The position numbers and the translations under genes are program-made. Positions 1 through 10,314 of a stretch of DNA of 64,000 nt are shown one piece after another. A model generated the notes under the pieces. The model saw only the letters and a list, made by a program, of their open reading frames with translations. It did not search any database and was not told the origin of the DNA. Position 1 is the stretch's first letter. Each line of letters begins with the position of its first letter. The DNA lies in NCBI RefSeq assembly GCF_002879885.1, contig NZ_PNYA01000039.1, positions 1 to 64,000 of the forward strand. Direction: 5' to 3'. The DNA is from Trinickia dabaoshanensis. Its GTDB lineage: Bacteria > Pseudomonadota > Gammaproteobacteria > Burkholderiales > Burkholderiaceae.

Positions 1-1
1 G

Positions 2-343
2 CAAGCGGCGCCGCAGCCGTCGAAAAAGCTCGAAGCCGATCTATGCTGGTTCGACGAAGAGCCGCTTTCGACCCAACGCAAATATTTGCTGAAGCAAACC
101 ACGAACACGGTATTCGCGCGTATCGGCTCGGTGAAGGAAGTGCTCGACGTTCACACGCTCTCGCATACGAGCGACGTGCGCGACCTGAAGATGAACGATA
201 TCGGACGCGTGGCCCTCACGCTGCAAAAGCCGATCGTTTGCGATGCCTATGACGCGCAGCCGGCCACGGGCGCGTTCGTGCTGATCGACGAGGCCACGCA
301 TCACACGGTCGCGGCCGGTATGATTCGTGCATATTCCGCGTGA
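2..343 (+). CDS. cysN: Sulfate adenylyltransferase subunit 1 (CysN), C-terminal part
   Basis: The reading frame is open from the left edge and stops at 343, leaving about 113 residues. The stretch LEADLCWFDEEPL followed by QTTNTVFARIGSV and the ending with LIDEATHHTVAAGMI is characteristic of the beta-barrel C-terminal end of CysN. CysN is the GTPase subunit that, with CysD, makes adenosine 5'-phosphosulfate from sulfate and ATP in the cytoplasm, the first step of assimilatory sulfate reduction. The GTPase domain lies outside the window. The next gene, cobA, starts 57 bases downstream on the same strand; its product feeds siroheme, the cofactor of sulfite reductase, so the two probably belong to one sulfur-assimilation operon. 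Identification is firm; only the fragment can be judged. Confidence 0.93.
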   Translation, partial: QAAPQPSKKLEADLCWFDEEPLSTQRKYLLKQTTNTVFARIGSVKEVLDVHTLSHTSDVRDLKMNDIGRVALTLQKPIVCDAYDAQPATGAFVLIDEATHHTVAAGMIRAYSA

Positions 344-400
344 GATAGAACGAGGCGGCGCGTGACGCGCCGCGCAGACACGCGAGAGGACGAAAGCGCA

Positions 401-1189
401 ATGGGCAAAGTGTATTTGATCGGTGCAGGACCGGGTGCGGCGGATCTCATTACGGTGCGCGGCGCCCGGTTATTGGGCACGGCCGACGTCGTGCTGCACG
501 ATGCACTCGTCGAGCCCGCGATGCTCGAATACGCGCCGCACGCCCGTAAGATCGCCGTCGGCAAACGCTGCGGGCAGCGTTCGACGGCGCAGCAATTCAT
601 CAACAAGCAGATCGTCGATGCGGCGCGTTCGCACGACGTGGTCGTGCGCCTGAAGGGCGGCGATCCGATGCTGTTCGGCCGCGCGGACGAGGAAATGCGC
701 GCGCTCGAAGAGGCCGGGATCGACTATGAAGTCGTACCCGGCATCACGGCGGCGCTGGCGGCGGCCGCGTCGGTCAAGCGCTCCCTGACGCTGCGTGGCG
801 TATCGCGCAGCGTTGCGCTGGCGACCAAGAGCCGCGCCCCGGATACCGAAGCGATTCGCGAGGCGGTCAACGCCGATTCGCTCGTCTTTTATATGGGCCG
901 CGACAGCGCGCCCGATATCGCACAGCAGTTGATCGACGCGGGCCGCGCGGGCACGACGCCCGTCGCCATCGTCGAGGCATGCAGCACGCCGCGCGAACGT
1001 ACGCTCACGCTGACGCTCGATGCGCTCGCCATGGGCGAAGCGCAAACGTGGCTCGATGCGAGCCAGCCGAGCTTGCTGATGATCGGAGAGGCGTTTGCCG
1101 AGCGCGGATCGTCCGCGGAAAGCGCGTCCCATGCGCAATCGCGCGACGCGCGGGCCGTCGAGCGCGATCCCTACGCGCACGCCGCTTGA
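401..1189 (+). CDS. cobA: Uroporphyrinogen-III C-methyltransferase
   Basis: A 262-residue SAM-dependent methyltransferase (SUMT) that methylates uroporphyrinogen III at C2 and C7 to give precorrin-2, the branch point to siroheme and cobalamin. The N-terminus MGKVYLIGAGPGAADLIT is the family's glycine-rich first motif; VVRLKGGDPMLFGRADEE near residue 80 and EVVPGITAALAAA near residue 110 are the classical conserved motifs. Length matches stand-alone SUMT; the CysG dehydrogenase/ferrochelatase part is absent. The ATG at 401 is preferred over an in-frame GTG at 362 because GAGAGGA precedes it at a good distance and it begins exactly at the conserved motif. Position after cysN argues for siroheme supply to sulfite reductase; the convergent cbiX gene could insert the metal. 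Confidence 0.93.
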   Translation: MGKVYLIGAGPGAADLITVRGARLLGTADVVLHDALVEPAMLEYAPHARKIAVGKRCGQRSTAQQFINKQIVDAARSHDVVVRLKGGDPMLFGRADEEMRALEEAGIDYEVVPGITAALAAAASVKRSLTLRGVSRSVALATKSRAPDTEAIREAVNADSLVFYMGRDSAPDIAQQLIDAGRAGTTPVAIVEACSTPRERTLTLTLDALAMGEAQTWLDASQPSLLMIGEAFAERGSSAESASHAQSRDARAVERDPYAHAA

Positions 1190-1237
1190 CCGGCGCCGCG
1201 CATCGAGCCTACTACCCGCTCGGCGCTTAGCGCCCGC

Positions 1238-1627
1238 TCAACTCAACTGCCGCAAACAATACGCGGCCAGCGCATCGAGCACGGCATCGTCCTCGCCTAC
1301 GGGCACGGTGCCGCGAATATCCACATGGGGATGCGCCGCGCGGCACGCGTCGATCGCGAGCGGCAGATCGCGCCGCACATGACCGCCTTGCCCGAAAAAT
1401 ACCGGCACGACGGTAATCGAGGTGCAGCCCGCGGCGACCTGCGCCGCGACGGCGCCCGCCAGATCGGGTGTCATCAATTCCAGGTATGCCAGCGACACCT
1501 GCGTGCCGGAGCCGCTCAGCGCGCGCAGTTTGGCGGCGAGCCGCTCGAAGGGCTCGGCCCACCGCGCATCGCGCGCACCATGCGCGAAAAGCACGATGCC
1601 GCGTGGAGAAAGGGCGTTTGCGTTCAT
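1238..1627 (-). CDS. cbiX: Sirohydrochlorin chelatase, short CbiX type
   Basis: A 129-residue class II chelatase of the short (CbiX-S/SirB) kind, which inserts a divalent metal (Co or Fe) into sirohydrochlorin. The N-terminal GIVLFAHGARDARW carries the metal-binding histidine in the family's HG(S/A)RD motif, and VVPVFFGQGGHVRRDLP holds the second conserved histidine (GGHV). It is a single domain, so it should work as a homodimer. It is convergent with cobA across 48 bases and 20 bases upstream of the lptG stop side on the minus strand; the minus-strand order is lptF, lptG, cbiX. Whether it serves siroheme or cobalamin cannot be told from sequence; the cysN-cobA neighbourhood favours siroheme. 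Confidence 0.88.
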   Translation of the reverse strand: MNANALSPRGIVLFAHGARDARWAEPFERLAAKLRALSGSGTQVSLAYLELMTPDLAGAVAAQVAAGCTSITVVPVFFGQGGHVRRDLPLAIDACRAAHPHVDIRGTVPVGEDDAVLDALAAYCLRQLS

Positions 1628-1647
1628 CGGCTCCTACCTCCCCGGCG

Positions 1648-2799
1648 TTAGTGCCGATCGACCCACTTGAGCCCCGCTAGCCCGAGCGCTAGGTAGATCA
1701 GACCCGGCGTGGCCGCCGTCACGGGCGCCGGCCACGTATTGAGCATGCCGACGTGCGAGAACAGCGTGTTGATGAGCTGAAAGCTCATGCCGAGCATGAT
1801 GCCGCCGAACACCTTCGCGCCGACGACGCCGGCGCGCGTGTGCAGATAACCGAACGGCAGCGCGAGCACGAACATGACGAGCACGGCGAACGGATAGAGC
1901 AGCTTCTTCCAGAGTGCGATTTCGTAGCGCTGCGTATCCTGCTGATTCTCGACCAGGTGCTCGATATAGCGGAACAGATTGAAGATCGACATGCGGTCGG
2001 GCGAGACCAGCAGAACCGACAATATCTGCGGCGTGAGTTCCGAGCGCAGCGAGTATTCGGGCAGCGTGACTTGCGCCGCGCGATACACGGGATTGAGCGC
2101 GTCGGCGGGCGTGGCGGCCGCCGCGGGCGGCAGGCTCTTCAGTTGCGTGTCGGTCACCCCTTTGAGCAACCAGTGGCCGTTGCCTTCATAGCGGCCCGTC
2201 TGCGCCGTGCGCAAGTTCGTCAGCCTGAAGCCCGGGTCGAATTCGTAGATGCGCACGTTCGCGATGCTCGCATCGGGCATCAATTCGCCGACGTTCACGA
2301 AGCGCGTGACTTGTTGGCCGTCCTCGCGCGCCGTGAGCGTGTCCTTGACCCAGACGCCCGAGGCGAAGTTGCTCGAGACGGCCGAGCCGAGCGCTTCGAG
2401 CCTCACACGTTCGGAAAGCTGATCGGAATAGGGGCCGACGACTTCGCCGACGAAGTACGTCATCGCAACGAGCGGAATGCCGATCTTGAGCAGCGAGCGC
2501 AGGGCTTGGCCCGTTGACAGGCCCGAGACGCGGAAGATCGTGTACTCGGAGTTCGCCGCCATCTGCGCGAACACGTAGATCGCGGCGATCAGCGCGGCGA
2601 CGGGAATGATCTCGTAGAAGCGCGACGGCGTTTGCAGCGCCACGCGCAGCACGGCGTAGCCGAACTTGTAGTTGCCGTGGCCGACGGTGTTCAGCTCATT
2701 GATCAGATCGAAGAAGAAGAACAGGCCAGAAAACGCGAACAGGATGAAGATGAACGCGAGGTACACCTGGCGCGCGAAGTATCGTTCGTAGAGTCGCAT
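1648..2799 (-). CDS. lptG: LPS export ABC transporter permease LptG
   Basis: A 383-residue inner-membrane permease of the YjgP/YjgQ family. With LptF, LptB2 and LptC it extracts lipopolysaccharide from the inner membrane and passes it to the periplasmic LptA bridge. The N-terminus MRLYERYFARQVYLAFIFIL leads into the first membrane helix; further helices lie near residues 55-80, 95-120 and three near residues 300-380, with the periplasmic beta-jellyroll between. The product is larger than LptG of E. coli by a short low-complexity stretch in the periplasmic domain (PPAAAATPADA, near residue 225). The start lies four bases after the lptF stop, so the two are translated as a coupled pair. Confidence 0.93.
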   Translation of the reverse strand: MRLYERYFARQVYLAFIFILFAFSGLFFFFDLINELNTVGHGNYKFGYAVLRVALQTPSRFYEIIPVAALIAAIYVFAQMAANSEYTIFRVSGLSTGQALRSLLKIGIPLVAMTYFVGEVVGPYSDQLSERVRLEALGSAVSSNFASGVWVKDTLTAREDGQQVTRFVNVGELMPDASIANVRIYEFDPGFRLTNLRTAQTGRYEGNGHWLLKGVTDTQLKSLPPAAAATPADALNPVYRAAQVTLPEYSLRSELTPQILSVLLVSPDRMSIFNLFRYIEHLVENQQDTQRYEIALWKKLLYPFAVLVMFVLALPFGYLHTRAGVVGAKVFGGIMLGMSFQLINTLFSHVGMLNTWPAPVTAATPGLIYLALGLAGLKWVDRH

Positions 2800-2803
2800 C
2801 GTG

Positions 2804-3901
2804 TCAGGCTCCTCGCGAGAACGCGAACCATGCGCGCGGAATCAACGGACGATTGCGCACCCGTAGCCAGAACACGGTCACGACGACGAGGGCCGCCACG
2901 ATGTGCAAGCCCACGAGCGCCACGACGAACGACATCCTGCCTTGCTCGAGCCACGACTGCACGACGTTGAGCAGATTCGAATAAGTGAGGAAGATCAGTA
3001 CGGCCATCACGAGGTTGATCGCGCGCCCGCGCCGCGGGTTCTGATAGGCGAGCGGTATGCCGAGCAGCATCAGGTTGATGGCCATGAGCGGCAGCCCCGT
3101 GCGCCAGGCGAACTCCGCGAGATTGTCGCGCGAGGGATGCCGCAGCAAAGCGGGTGTGGACAGACTGGTCGTGCTCGGGGTGGTGACCACCGGCTGATGC
3201 GTGATTTTGACGCCGTAGTGCTTGAATTCCATGATGCGGAAATCGGGCTTGCCCGGTTCGCCGTCGTAGCGCCGGCCGTTTTCGAGCACGACGAAGCGCG
3301 AGCCGTCCTTCATCGTTTCCGTGTGGCCGTTTTGCGAGACGACGACGCTGACTTTGCCGTTTTCCGTGCTGGTGACGAACACGTTTTGCACATGCGCTTG
3401 GTCGGGCGTCATCTTTTCGATGAAAAAGACGCGGTGCGAGGCGGGCGATTCCCGAAATTGGCCGGGCGCGAGCATCGAGACTTCATCGCGCTGCTGGAAG
3501 CGCGCGCGAATGAGCTTGCTCTGCGCGTTGGACCAAGGCCAGCCGACATAGGCGAAAAACGCGACGAGCAAGATCATCGGGCCCGCGAATTTCGCGATCG
3601 GCTTGATGAATTGCGTGAGGCTCACGCCGGATGCGAGCCAAACGACCATCTCGGAGTCGCGGTACCAGCGCGTCAGCACGAACAAAATCGAGACGAACAT
3701 CGTGACGACGAGCATCACGGCGATGTAGCCGATGACGGTTAGGCCGATGAGGACGACGACATCCTTGGGGTCGACCTCGCCGGACGCGGCGTAGCCGACG
3801 ATGCGGATCATCATCGTCGTGAGAAAGATGGTGAGCAGCACCATGAATACGGCACCGGCCGTATACGCTAGCTCGCGCTGCAGGGAGCGTTCGAAGATCA
3901 T
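2804..3901 (-). CDS. lptF: LPS export ABC transporter permease LptF
   Basis: A 365-residue permease, partner of LptG in the LptB2FGC exporter. It begins [19 protein letters not shown], the standard LptF start, followed by the first membrane helix; the [21 protein letters not shown] helix, a periplasmic jellyroll (about residues 130-245) and three C-terminal helices follow. The open frame extends 96 bases further upstream, but that extension overlaps the divergent promoter region and has no family similarity, so the ATG at 3901 is chosen. The gene is divergent from pepA, as in most proteobacteria. Confidence 0.93.
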   Translation of the reverse strand: MIFERSLQRELAYTAGAVFMVLLTIFLTTMMIRIVGYAASGEVDPKDVVVLIGLTVIGYIAVMLVVTMFVSILFVLTRWYRDSEMVVWLASGVSLTQFIKPIAKFAGPMILLVAFFAYVGWPWSNAQSKLIRARFQQRDEVSMLAPGQFRESPASHRVFFIEKMTPDQAHVQNVFVTSTENGKVSVVVSQNGHTETMKDGSRFVVLENGRRYDGEPGKPDFRIMEFKHYGVKITHQPVVTTPSTTSLSTPALLRHPSRDNLAEFAWRTGLPLMAINLMLLGIPLAYQNPRRGRAINLVMAVLIFLTYSNLLNVVQSWLEQGRMSFVVALVGLHIVAALVVVTVFWLRVRNRPLIPRAWFAFSRGA

Positions 3902-4028
3902 CGTCGATGCGAGAGGGCGGGCGGCGTTCGCGCTTGCCAAGCGCGCAGGTTCCGACGCCGGGGAAAAAATAGCGGATAATTGCGGCTTTCTTACCAAGTT
4001 AAGCCGATTTTATCCGAGGACAAGCGCG
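3902..4028. promoter_or_regulatory. Divergent promoter region lptF / pepA
   Basis: This 127-base gap separates two divergent genes. An AT-rich core at about 3964-3981 contains GATAAT reading toward pepA, a possible -10 element, and TATTTT reading toward lptF. No good -35 element can be named for either. The assignment rests on layout and base composition. Confidence 0.35.
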
Positions 4029-5540
4029 ATGGACTTTAGCATAAAAGCCTGTGACTGGACGAAGGGCACGACGGGCGGTTTTCTGACGGGGAAATCCGAT
4101 TGCATCGTGATCGGTGTATTTGAGGGGCAATCGCTTTCGGGCGCGGCGCTGGAGATCGACGCTGCCACGAAGGGGCTCCTCACACGCATCGTGAAAGCGG
4201 GAGACATGCAAGGCAAGAGCGGCTCGACGCTGTTCTTGCACGAAGTGGAAGGAATCGGCGCCTCGCGCGTGCTGCTGGTCGGGCTCGGCAAGCAAGACGC
4301 GTTCGGCCAGAAGGCTTACATGGACGCCGCGCGCGCCGCCTGGCGCGCGATCCTCGGCACGAAGATCGTCCAAGTCACGTTCACGCTCGCGCAGTTGCCC
4401 GTCAAGGAGCGCACGGCCGAGTGGAACGCTCGCGCGGCGCTGCTGGCCTTGCGCGGCGAGACCTATCAGTTCGTCAAGCTCAAGAGCAAGCCGGAGCCGG
4501 CCAAATATGCGCTCAAGCGCATCGTCGTGACCGTGGACCCGGCCGACGAGAAGCTCGCCAAGCTCGCGCTCAAGCAAGCGCAGGCCGTGGCGAACGGGAT
4601 GGATTTCGCACGCGATCTGGGCAATCTGCCCGGCAATATTTGCACGCCGACCTACCTCGGCGAGACCGCGAAGCAGTTCGGCAAGGATTTCAAGCTCAAG
4701 GTCGAGGTGCTCGGACAGAAGCAGCTCGAAGCGCTGAAGATGGGCTCGCTGCTGTCGGTTTCGGCCGGTTCGGTGCAACCGCCACAGTTCATCGTCATGC
4801 AATACCAGGGCGGTCCGGCCAAGGCGGCGCCGATCGTGCTGGTGGGCAAGGGCGTCACGTTCGATAGCGGCGGCATCTCGCTCAAGCCGGGCGAGGCCAT
4901 GGACGAGATGAAGTACGACATGTGCGGCGCGGCTTCGGTGTTCGGCACGCTGCGCGCCGTCGCCGAGCTGGGCCTGAAGCTGAACGTCGTCGGCATCGTG
5001 CCGGCCGTCGAGAACATGCCGAGCGGTGAGGCCACTAAACCCGGCGACATCGTCACGAGCATGTCCGGGCTCACGATCGAAGTGCTCAACACCGATGCCG
5101 AAGGGCGCCTCATCTTGTGCGATGCGCTGACCTACGCGGAGCGCTTCAAGCCGGCGGCCGTCGTCGATATCGCGACGCTCACGGGCGCGGTCATCATCGC
5201 GCTCGGCCATCACAACGCGGGCCTGTATTCGAAGGACGATGCGCTCGCCGGCGAGTTGCTCGACGCGTCGCGCGAAGCGGTGGACCCGGCCTGGCGTATG
5301 CCGCTCGACGAGGAATACCACGAGCAGCTGAAGTCGAACTTCGCCGATTTGGCGAATATCGGCGGCCGTCCGGCGGGCAGCGTGACGGCGGCATGTTTTC
5401 TGTCGCGCTTCACGCAAGCCTATCCTTGGGCGCACCTGGACGTCGCGGGCGTGGCGCACAAGGGCGGCGCGGCCAAGGGAGCAACGGGCCGTCCCGTCCC
5501 GCTCCTGACGCAGTTCTTGATCGACCGCGCGGGGCAGTGA
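4029..5540 (+). CDS. pepA: Leucyl aminopeptidase (M17)
   Basis: A 503-residue cytosol aminopeptidase that removes N-terminal residues from peptides using two metal ions; in E. coli PepA also binds DNA in recombination and regulation. The signature [14 protein letters not shown] (near residues 356-369) is intact, as are the metal ligands in [26 protein letters not shown]. The N-terminal domain (residues 1-150) is the usual variable macro-like domain, and the C-terminal two thirds hold the catalytic fold. The frame stays open upstream to 3801, but [13 protein letters not shown] is the recognisable start and GAGGACAAGCGCG lies before it. Followed by holC after 34 bases, as in many beta- and gammaproteobacteria. 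Confidence 0.95.
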   Translation: MDFSIKACDWTKGTTGGFLTGKSDCIVIGVFEGQSLSGAALEIDAATKGLLTRIVKAGDMQGKSGSTLFLHEVEGIGASRVLLVGLGKQDAFGQKAYMDAARAAWRAILGTKIVQVTFTLAQLPVKERTAEWNARAALLALRGETYQFVKLKSKPEPAKYALKRIVVTVDPADEKLAKLALKQAQAVANGMDFARDLGNLPGNICTPTYLGETAKQFGKDFKLKVEVLGQKQLEALKMGSLLSVSAGSVQPPQFIVMQYQGGPAKAAPIVLVGKGVTFDSGGISLKPGEAMDEMKYDMCGAASVFGTLRAVAELGLKLNVVGIVPAVENMPSGEATKPGDIVTSMSGLTIEVLNTDAEGRLILCDALTYAERFKPAAVVDIATLTGAVIIALGHHNAGLYSKDDALAGELLDASREAVDPAWRMPLDEEYHEQLKSNFADLANIGGRPAGSVTAACFLSRFTQAYPWAHLDVAGVAHKGGAAKGATGRPVPLLTQFLIDRAGQ

Positions 5541-5574
5541 TGGCGCGGGGCAGGCAAGCAGCCGGAGTGTCGCA

Positions 5575-6003
5575 GTGACGCGTATCGACTTTCATACGAA
5601 CGTCGGCGATCCGTTGCTGTATGCCTGCCGGCTCGCTCGTAAAGCGTATCAGGCCGGCCAGCCGCTCGTCGTGCTGGCCGACCCGGGGCGCTTGCGCGCG
5701 TTCGACGAGCGGCTCTGGACGTTTTCGCCGCTCGATTTCCTGCCGCATTGCATGGCCGACAGCGCGCTCGCCGAGCGCACGCCGATCGTGCTGACCGCGG
5801 ATCTCGCGCGCGTGCCGCATCACCAGATCTTGCTGAACCTCGCACCCGCGGTGCCGGCGCAGTTCGCGCGCTTCGAGCGCTTGCTGGAAATCGTCGGGAC
5901 GACCGAGGACGAACTCGGCGCCGGGCGCGAACGGTATCGCTTCTATCGCGATCGCGGCTATGCGCTCAACAATCACAAGCAAGGCGAGAACCAGGGCGCA
6001 TGA
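5575..6003 (+). CDS. holC: DNA polymerase III chi subunit
   Basis: A 142-residue HolC protein. Chi joins the clamp loader (through psi) and contacts the C-terminal tail of single-strand binding protein. The start is MTRIDFHTNVGDPLLYACRLARKAYQAG, matching the chi fold's first strand and helix, and the tail YRFYRDRGYALNNH is the typical chi ending. Translation begins at GTG (5575), 34 bases after the pepA stop. The pepA-holC pair is a conserved neighbourhood. Confidence 0.9.
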   Translation: MTRIDFHTNVGDPLLYACRLARKAYQAGQPLVVLADPGRLRAFDERLWTFSPLDFLPHCMADSALAERTPIVLTADLARVPHHQILLNLAPAVPAQFARFERLLEIVGTTEDELGAGRERYRFYRDRGYALNNHKQGENQGA

Positions 6004-6043
6004 GCGCCGCCGCCCGCGCGTTCATTGATTTAGGGAGAGACGC

Positions 6044-6484
6044 ATGACCGATCCCCATGACCCGAATTCGATTCCGATGCTGACCGACGTGATCGTGCCG
6101 GGCCGGCCGCCGCTCGGCCGCCCTGGCGAGACGCACGCTCAGGCCCAGGTCGAAACACCGCACGAACCGTTGCCCGCATCGCAGCCCACCGCTCAGCCAG
6201 GCGCGTACACGCCGCCCGCGGCGAGCCTGAGTGGGACGGCCCCGCTCGATGCGCGCGAGATCGAATTCATCGCCGAGCGCTTGCGCGGGCGGTTCGCGAA
6301 CTACTTGCGGCAGGACGCCCGGGCGGTGATTGAAGCGCGCTGCCGCGATGCCATCGAAGAGCATACGAACTGGCTCGTGCGGCAAGTGAGCCGCGAGGTC
6401 ATGAGCGCGCTCGAGCAGGAAGTCGCGGGCTGGGTGCGCGATGCCGTGAGCGAGGAACTGGCACGGCATACGTCGCGGCGCTAG
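6044..6484 (+). CDS. DUF2486-type protein
   Basis: A 146-residue protein beginning MTDPHDPNSIPMLTDVIVPG, a start seen in a Burkholderiaceae family known as DUF2486. Residues 20-65 are rich in Pro and Ala and look disordered. The C-terminal half (from DAREIEFIAERLRGRFANYL) is a series of amphipathic helices containing many Arg and Glu residues and no membrane segment or signal peptide. Function is unknown. It has a GGGAGAG ribosome-binding site just before the ATG and lies 40 bases after holC on the same strand, so it is probably co-transcribed with pepA-holC. Confidence 0.75.
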   Translation: MTDPHDPNSIPMLTDVIVPGRPPLGRPGETHAQAQVETPHEPLPASQPTAQPGAYTPPAASLSGTAPLDAREIEFIAERLRGRFANYLRQDARAVIEARCRDAIEEHTNWLVRQVSREVMSALEQEVAGWVRDAVSEELARHTSRR

Positions 6485-6489
6485 CCGCC

Positions 6490-8163
6490 TCAGCCTGTCA
6501 CGGCCCCCTTGTCGGCCGGCTGCGCGAGCGCCGCGAATTTCGCCAGCACGCCGCGCGTATAACGCGGTGCCGGCGGGGTCCACGCTGCCCGGCGCCGTTC
6601 GAGTTCCGTATCGTCGACGTTCAGTTGCAGCAGCAGCTTATGCGCGTCGATCGTGATCGAATCGCCTTCGTGCACGAGGGCGATCGTGCCGCCCACGAAG
6701 GCCTCGGGCGCCACGTGCCCCACCACCATGCCCCAAGTCCCGCCGGAGAACCGGCCGTCGGTGATGAGTCCGACCGATTCGCCGAGCCCCTTGCCGATCA
6801 GCGCGGACGTGGGCGCAAGCATTTCTGGCATGCCCGGCCCGCCTTGCGGGCCTAGGTAGCGCAGCACGAGCACGTCGCCCGCGCGGATCTTATCGTCCAG
6901 GATCGCCGCGAGCGCGCTTTGTTCGTCGTCGAATACGCGCGCGGGCCCCGTGATGACGGGATTCTTCAGGCCCGTGATTTTCGCCACCGCGCCGCTTTGC
7001 GCGAGGTTGCCCTTCAAAATGGCAAGATGGCCTTCGCTGTAGAGCGCTTTCACGATCGGAAAAATCACGTGCTGATCGGCGCGCGGCTCGCTCGGGACGT
7101 CTTTCAGTTCCTCGGCGATCGTCTTGCCCGTGATCGTCATGCAGTCTCCGTGCAGCAAGCCCGCATCGAGCAGTATCTTCAGCACCTGCGGAATGCCCCC
7201 CGCGCGGTGCAGGTCGGTTGCGACGTACTCGCCGGACGGTTTGAGGTTGCAGATGACGGGCACGCGTTTGCGGATTCGCTCGAAGTCGTCGATCGTCCAC
7301 GGCACGTCGGCCGCGTGTGCGATCGCGAGATAGTGCAGGACGGCGTTGGTCGAGCCGCCCGTCGCCATGATGAGGGCCACGGCGTTTTCGATCGATTTGC
7401 GCGTGATGATGTCGCGCGGCTTCAGATCTTGCTTCACCGCTTGCACGAGCACGCGCGCCGATTCGGCGCTCGAGGCCACCTTTTCCTCGTCGGGGTTGGC
7501 CATCGTCGACGAGTAGAGCAGCGACATGCCGAGCGCTTCGAACGACGAGCTCATCGTGTTCGCGGTGTACATGCCGCCGCACGATCCCGTGCTGGGACAC
7601 GCGTTGCGTTCGATCCCCTCGAAGTCCTCTTGCGACATGCGCCCGGCCGTGAACTCGCCCACGGCTTCGAACGACGAGACGATCGTGAGGTCTTTGCCTT
7701 TCCAATGCCCGGGGCGAATCGTGCCGCCGTAGACATAGATGCCGGGCACGTTCATGCGGGCCAACGCGATCATCCCGCCCGGCATGTTCTTGTCGCAGCC
7801 GCCGATCACGACCGCGCCGTCCATCCATTGACCTTGGACGCACGTCTCGATGCAATCGGCGATGACCTCGCGAGAAACGAGCGAGTATTTCATTCCCTCG
7901 GTGCCCATCGACATGCCGTCCGAAATCGTGGGTGTGCCGAACGTTTGAGCGTTCGCGCCCGACGCCTCGACGGCCGCCACGGCGGCATCGGCGAGCCGTT
8001 GCAAGCCCGCGTTGCAGGGCGTGATCGTCGAGTGGCCGTTGGCGATGCCGATCATCGGCTTGTCGAAATCGTCCTTCTCGTAGCCGAGCGCATAGAACAT
8101 CGAGCGGTTCGGGGCGCGCGCGACGCCTTGCGTGATGTGCTGGGACCGACGGTTGTAAGCCAT
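6490..8163 (-). CDS. ilvD: Dihydroxy-acid dehydratase
   Basis: A 557-residue IlvD/Edd-family dehydratase that converts 2,3-dihydroxy-isovalerate and its isoleucine-pathway analogue to the 2-keto acids, using an iron-sulfur cluster. Cluster and active-site motifs are present: PCN near the N-terminus, [10 protein letters not shown] near residue 120, and [16 protein letters not shown] near residue 190; DGRFSGG is near residue 470. The ATG at 8163 opens [13 protein letters not shown]; 81 more open bases upstream give no family similarity. It converges with the DUF2486 gene (5-base gap) and is divergent from a LysR-type regulator, which may control it. Confidence 0.95.
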   Translation of the reverse strand: MAYNRRSQHITQGVARAPNRSMFYALGYEKDDFDKPMIGIANGHSTITPCNAGLQRLADAAVAAVEASGANAQTFGTPTISDGMSMGTEGMKYSLVSREVIADCIETCVQGQWMDGAVVIGGCDKNMPGGMIALARMNVPGIYVYGGTIRPGHWKGKDLTIVSSFEAVGEFTAGRMSQEDFEGIERNACPSTGSCGGMYTANTMSSSFEALGMSLLYSSTMANPDEEKVASSAESARVLVQAVKQDLKPRDIITRKSIENAVALIMATGGSTNAVLHYLAIAHAADVPWTIDDFERIRKRVPVICNLKPSGEYVATDLHRAGGIPQVLKILLDAGLLHGDCMTITGKTIAEELKDVPSEPRADQHVIFPIVKALYSEGHLAILKGNLAQSGAVAKITGLKNPVITGPARVFDDEQSALAAILDDKIRAGDVLVLRYLGPQGGPGMPEMLAPTSALIGKGLGESVGLITDGRFSGGTWGMVVGHVAPEAFVGGTIALVHEGDSITIDAHKLLLQLNVDDTELERRRAAWTPPAPRYTRGVLAKFAALAQPADKGAVTG

Positions 8164-8298
8164 ATCAGGACTCCGGTTCGTGGATCGGAAACGGGGGGGG
8201 CGGCGGGCCGTGGTGCAAGGGAGCGCCGCTCGCGCGGCAAGCACCGCGCGTCAGGCTGAAGGCAGCATGCCGCGCTCGGTGGTGCGTGTCCAATATAT

Positions 8299-8323
8299 GA
8301 TTCATGCCGAACTAGGTCGAATC
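8299..8323. promoter_or_regulatory. Candidate LysR-type operator between ilvD and lysR gene
   Basis: A perfect inverted repeat GATTC-N15-GAATC lies in the 192-base divergent gap, 33 bases before the regulator's start. The arms with a 15-base spacer are of the size bound by LysR-type dimers. ATATAT just outside the left arm and GATATC just outside the right arm add weak flanking symmetry. No experimental evidence is available. Confidence 0.45.
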
Positions 8324-8355
8324 GGATATCAATGACATTTGCCCGGAGCTTCGCC

Positions 8356-9321
8356 ATGACCCCCGATCTGCGTCAATTGCGCTATTTCGTCGCCGTCGCC
8401 GAAGAGCGCCACTTCGGACGCGCGGCGCGCAAGCTGTCGATGACGCAACCGCCGCTCTCGCAGGCGATTCGCGCACTGGAGGAGGCGCTCGGCGTCGAAC
8501 TGTTCGCGCGCACGAAACGCACGGTCGAACTCACCGCGGTGGGCGCCGACCTGCTGCCCGAGGTGCGCAAATTGCTTGCCGCGGCGGATGCATTGCGCCC
8601 GCTCGCGCAGAGCCTGGCGCGCGGCGAGGCCGGCGCGCTTTCGCTCGCGTTCGTCTCGACGGCCGATTACGGCTTGTTGCCTCAGCTATTGCGCGAGTTC
8701 GCCGTGCGCCATCCGCGCGTGCGTTTGAATTTGACGGAAGCGACGAGCGACGTGCAGATCGAGGAACTCGTGGCGGGCCGGATCGATGCGGGCTTGATCA
8801 TTCCCCCGCTGCCGCCTCGCCATGCGGCCACGCTCACCTATCTACCCGTCATGCGCGAGCCGCTCGTGGCGGCGCTGCCCGCGTCGAGCGTGCGTCATCG
8901 CGGCCGCGGCGAGCCGCCCGACTGGGCGGACGAGCCCGTCTCGCTCGCCGAACTCGAGCAATTGCCGCTCGTCATCTTTCCGCGTCGTTTGGCACCGGGC
9001 TTTTATGACATCATTACGGGCTGCTACGGTGCGGCCGGCCTCACGCCGCGCATCGGCCAAGAAGCCATTCAGATGCAGACGATCGTAAGCTTAGTGTCGG
9101 CCGGCATGGGCGTCGCGCTGGTGCCTCGATCGTTACGTAATTTGCGGCGCACCGGCGTCGTGTACCGGCCGCTTGCCGGACGCACGCCGCTGGTCGAGAC
9201 GGGGCTGGTCTGGCGCACGGCCGATGTGAGCCCCGTGCTGGCTGGTTTCATCGAGATCGTGCGTGCGTTGCATCGGTCGCTCCGTCCAATGCCTCAATTT
9301 TCAATGCCGAAGAAAGCCTGA
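8356..9321 (+). CDS. LysR-family transcriptional regulator
   Basis: A 321-residue LysR-type regulator. Residues 1-60 form the winged helix-turn-helix ([20 protein letters not shown] followed by [18 protein letters not shown]); residues 90-300 form the periplasmic-binding-like effector domain with [14 protein letters not shown] and [14 protein letters not shown]. The ATG at 8356 is chosen for its GGAG at good distance; an earlier in-frame ATG at 8332 would add eight residues. The gene is divergent from ilvD, the usual layout for a regulator of its neighbour, but the ligand is unknown. The subfamily resembles CatR/BenM-like regulators of catabolic genes, so a role other than ilvD control is possible. 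Confidence 0.88.
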   Translation: MTPDLRQLRYFVAVAEERHFGRAARKLSMTQPPLSQAIRALEEALGVELFARTKRTVELTAVGADLLPEVRKLLAAADALRPLAQSLARGEAGALSLAFVSTADYGLLPQLLREFAVRHPRVRLNLTEATSDVQIEELVAGRIDAGLIIPPLPPRHAATLTYLPVMREPLVAALPASSVRHRGRGEPPDWADEPVSLAELEQLPLVIFPRRLAPGFYDIITGCYGAAGLTPRIGQEAIQMQTIVSLVSAGMGVALVPRSLRNLRRTGVVYRPLAGRTPLVETGLVWRTADVSPVLAGFIEIVRALHRSLRPMPQFSMPKKA

Positions 9322-9323
9322 CG

Positions 9324-10226
9324 ATGCTGATTCATCCAAATTTCGATCCCATTGCGATTCATCTAGGCCCGCTCGCGGTTCGCTGGTACGGCCTCATGTA
9401 CCTCGTCGGATTCATGCTGGCGATCGTCGTCGCGCGGCTGCGGTTGCGGATGCCTCACGTGGCCGCGCAGGGCTGGACCGCGAAGGACATCGACGACATC
9501 TTGTTTTACGGCGTGATCGGCACGATTCTAGGCGGCCGGCTCGGTTACGTTTTGTTTTACAAGGCCGATTATTACTTCACACACCCGCTCGATATCTTCA
9601 AGGTTTGGCAAGGGGGCATGTCGTTTCACGGCGGCTTTCTCGGCGTCACGCTGGCGATGGTGCTGTTCGCCTATCAACGCAAGCGCACGTGGCTGCAAGT
9701 GACGGACTTCGTCGCGCCGATGGTGCCCACAGGGCTCGCCGCGGGCCGCTTGGGCAATTTCATCAACGGCGAACTGTGGGGTCGCGTGACGAGTCCCGAT
9801 GCGCCGTGGGCCATGCTGTTTCAAAGCGCCTCGCCCGACGATGCGATCTGGCTGGCGAAGCATCCGCAACTCGCCGCGCAGTGGCATTTGGCCGATGTGT
9901 TCGCGAAGTACCACATGTTGCCGCGCCACCCGTCCGAACTCTACGAGATCGCGCTCGAAGGCGTGACGCTGTTTCTCGTGCTGTGGTTCTTCACGCGCAA
10001 GCCTCGTCCGGTCGGCGCGGCCTCGGCCGTGTTCCTGATCGGCTACGGGCTGGCCCGCTTCATCGTGGAATTCGCGCGCGAACCCGACGATTTTCTGGGA
10101 CTGCTCGCGCTGGGATTTTCGATGGGGCAGTGGCTTTCGCTGCCGATGATCGTCGCGGGTATCGCGCTGCTCGTCTGGTCGTATCGGCGCCGGGGCACGG
10201 CGCCGGCCGGCGCCGTATCGAATTGA
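9324..10226 (+). CDS. lgt: Prolipoprotein diacylglyceryl transferase
   Basis: A 300-residue inner-membrane enzyme that attaches diacylglycerol from phosphatidylglycerol to the lipobox cysteine of prolipoproteins. The N-terminus [19 protein letters not shown] carries the conserved Arg-Trp-Tyr-Gly segment; the Lgt signature [14 protein letters not shown] is near residue 143; HPSELYE is near residue 200. About seven hydrophobic segments are visible. The start follows the LysR gene stop by two bases. Several lipoproteins in this same window (OmpA-like, SodC-like) would be its substrates. Confidence 0.95.
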   Translation: MLIHPNFDPIAIHLGPLAVRWYGLMYLVGFMLAIVVARLRLRMPHVAAQGWTAKDIDDILFYGVIGTILGGRLGYVLFYKADYYFTHPLDIFKVWQGGMSFHGGFLGVTLAMVLFAYQRKRTWLQVTDFVAPMVPTGLAAGRLGNFINGELWGRVTSPDAPWAMLFQSASPDDAIWLAKHPQLAAQWHLADVFAKYHMLPRHPSELYEIALEGVTLFLVLWFFTRKPRPVGAASAVFLIGYGLARFIVEFAREPDDFLGLLALGFSMGQWLSLPMIVAGIALLVWSYRRRGTAPAGAVSN

Positions 10227-10314
10227 CCTGTGCCCGAGCGCGCGGCTTTTCGGCCATGCGCTCGGCGCGCCCTTCCCGCGATCTTTGATGCGAGTCGAGC
10301 CGCGCCGGCGTCGA

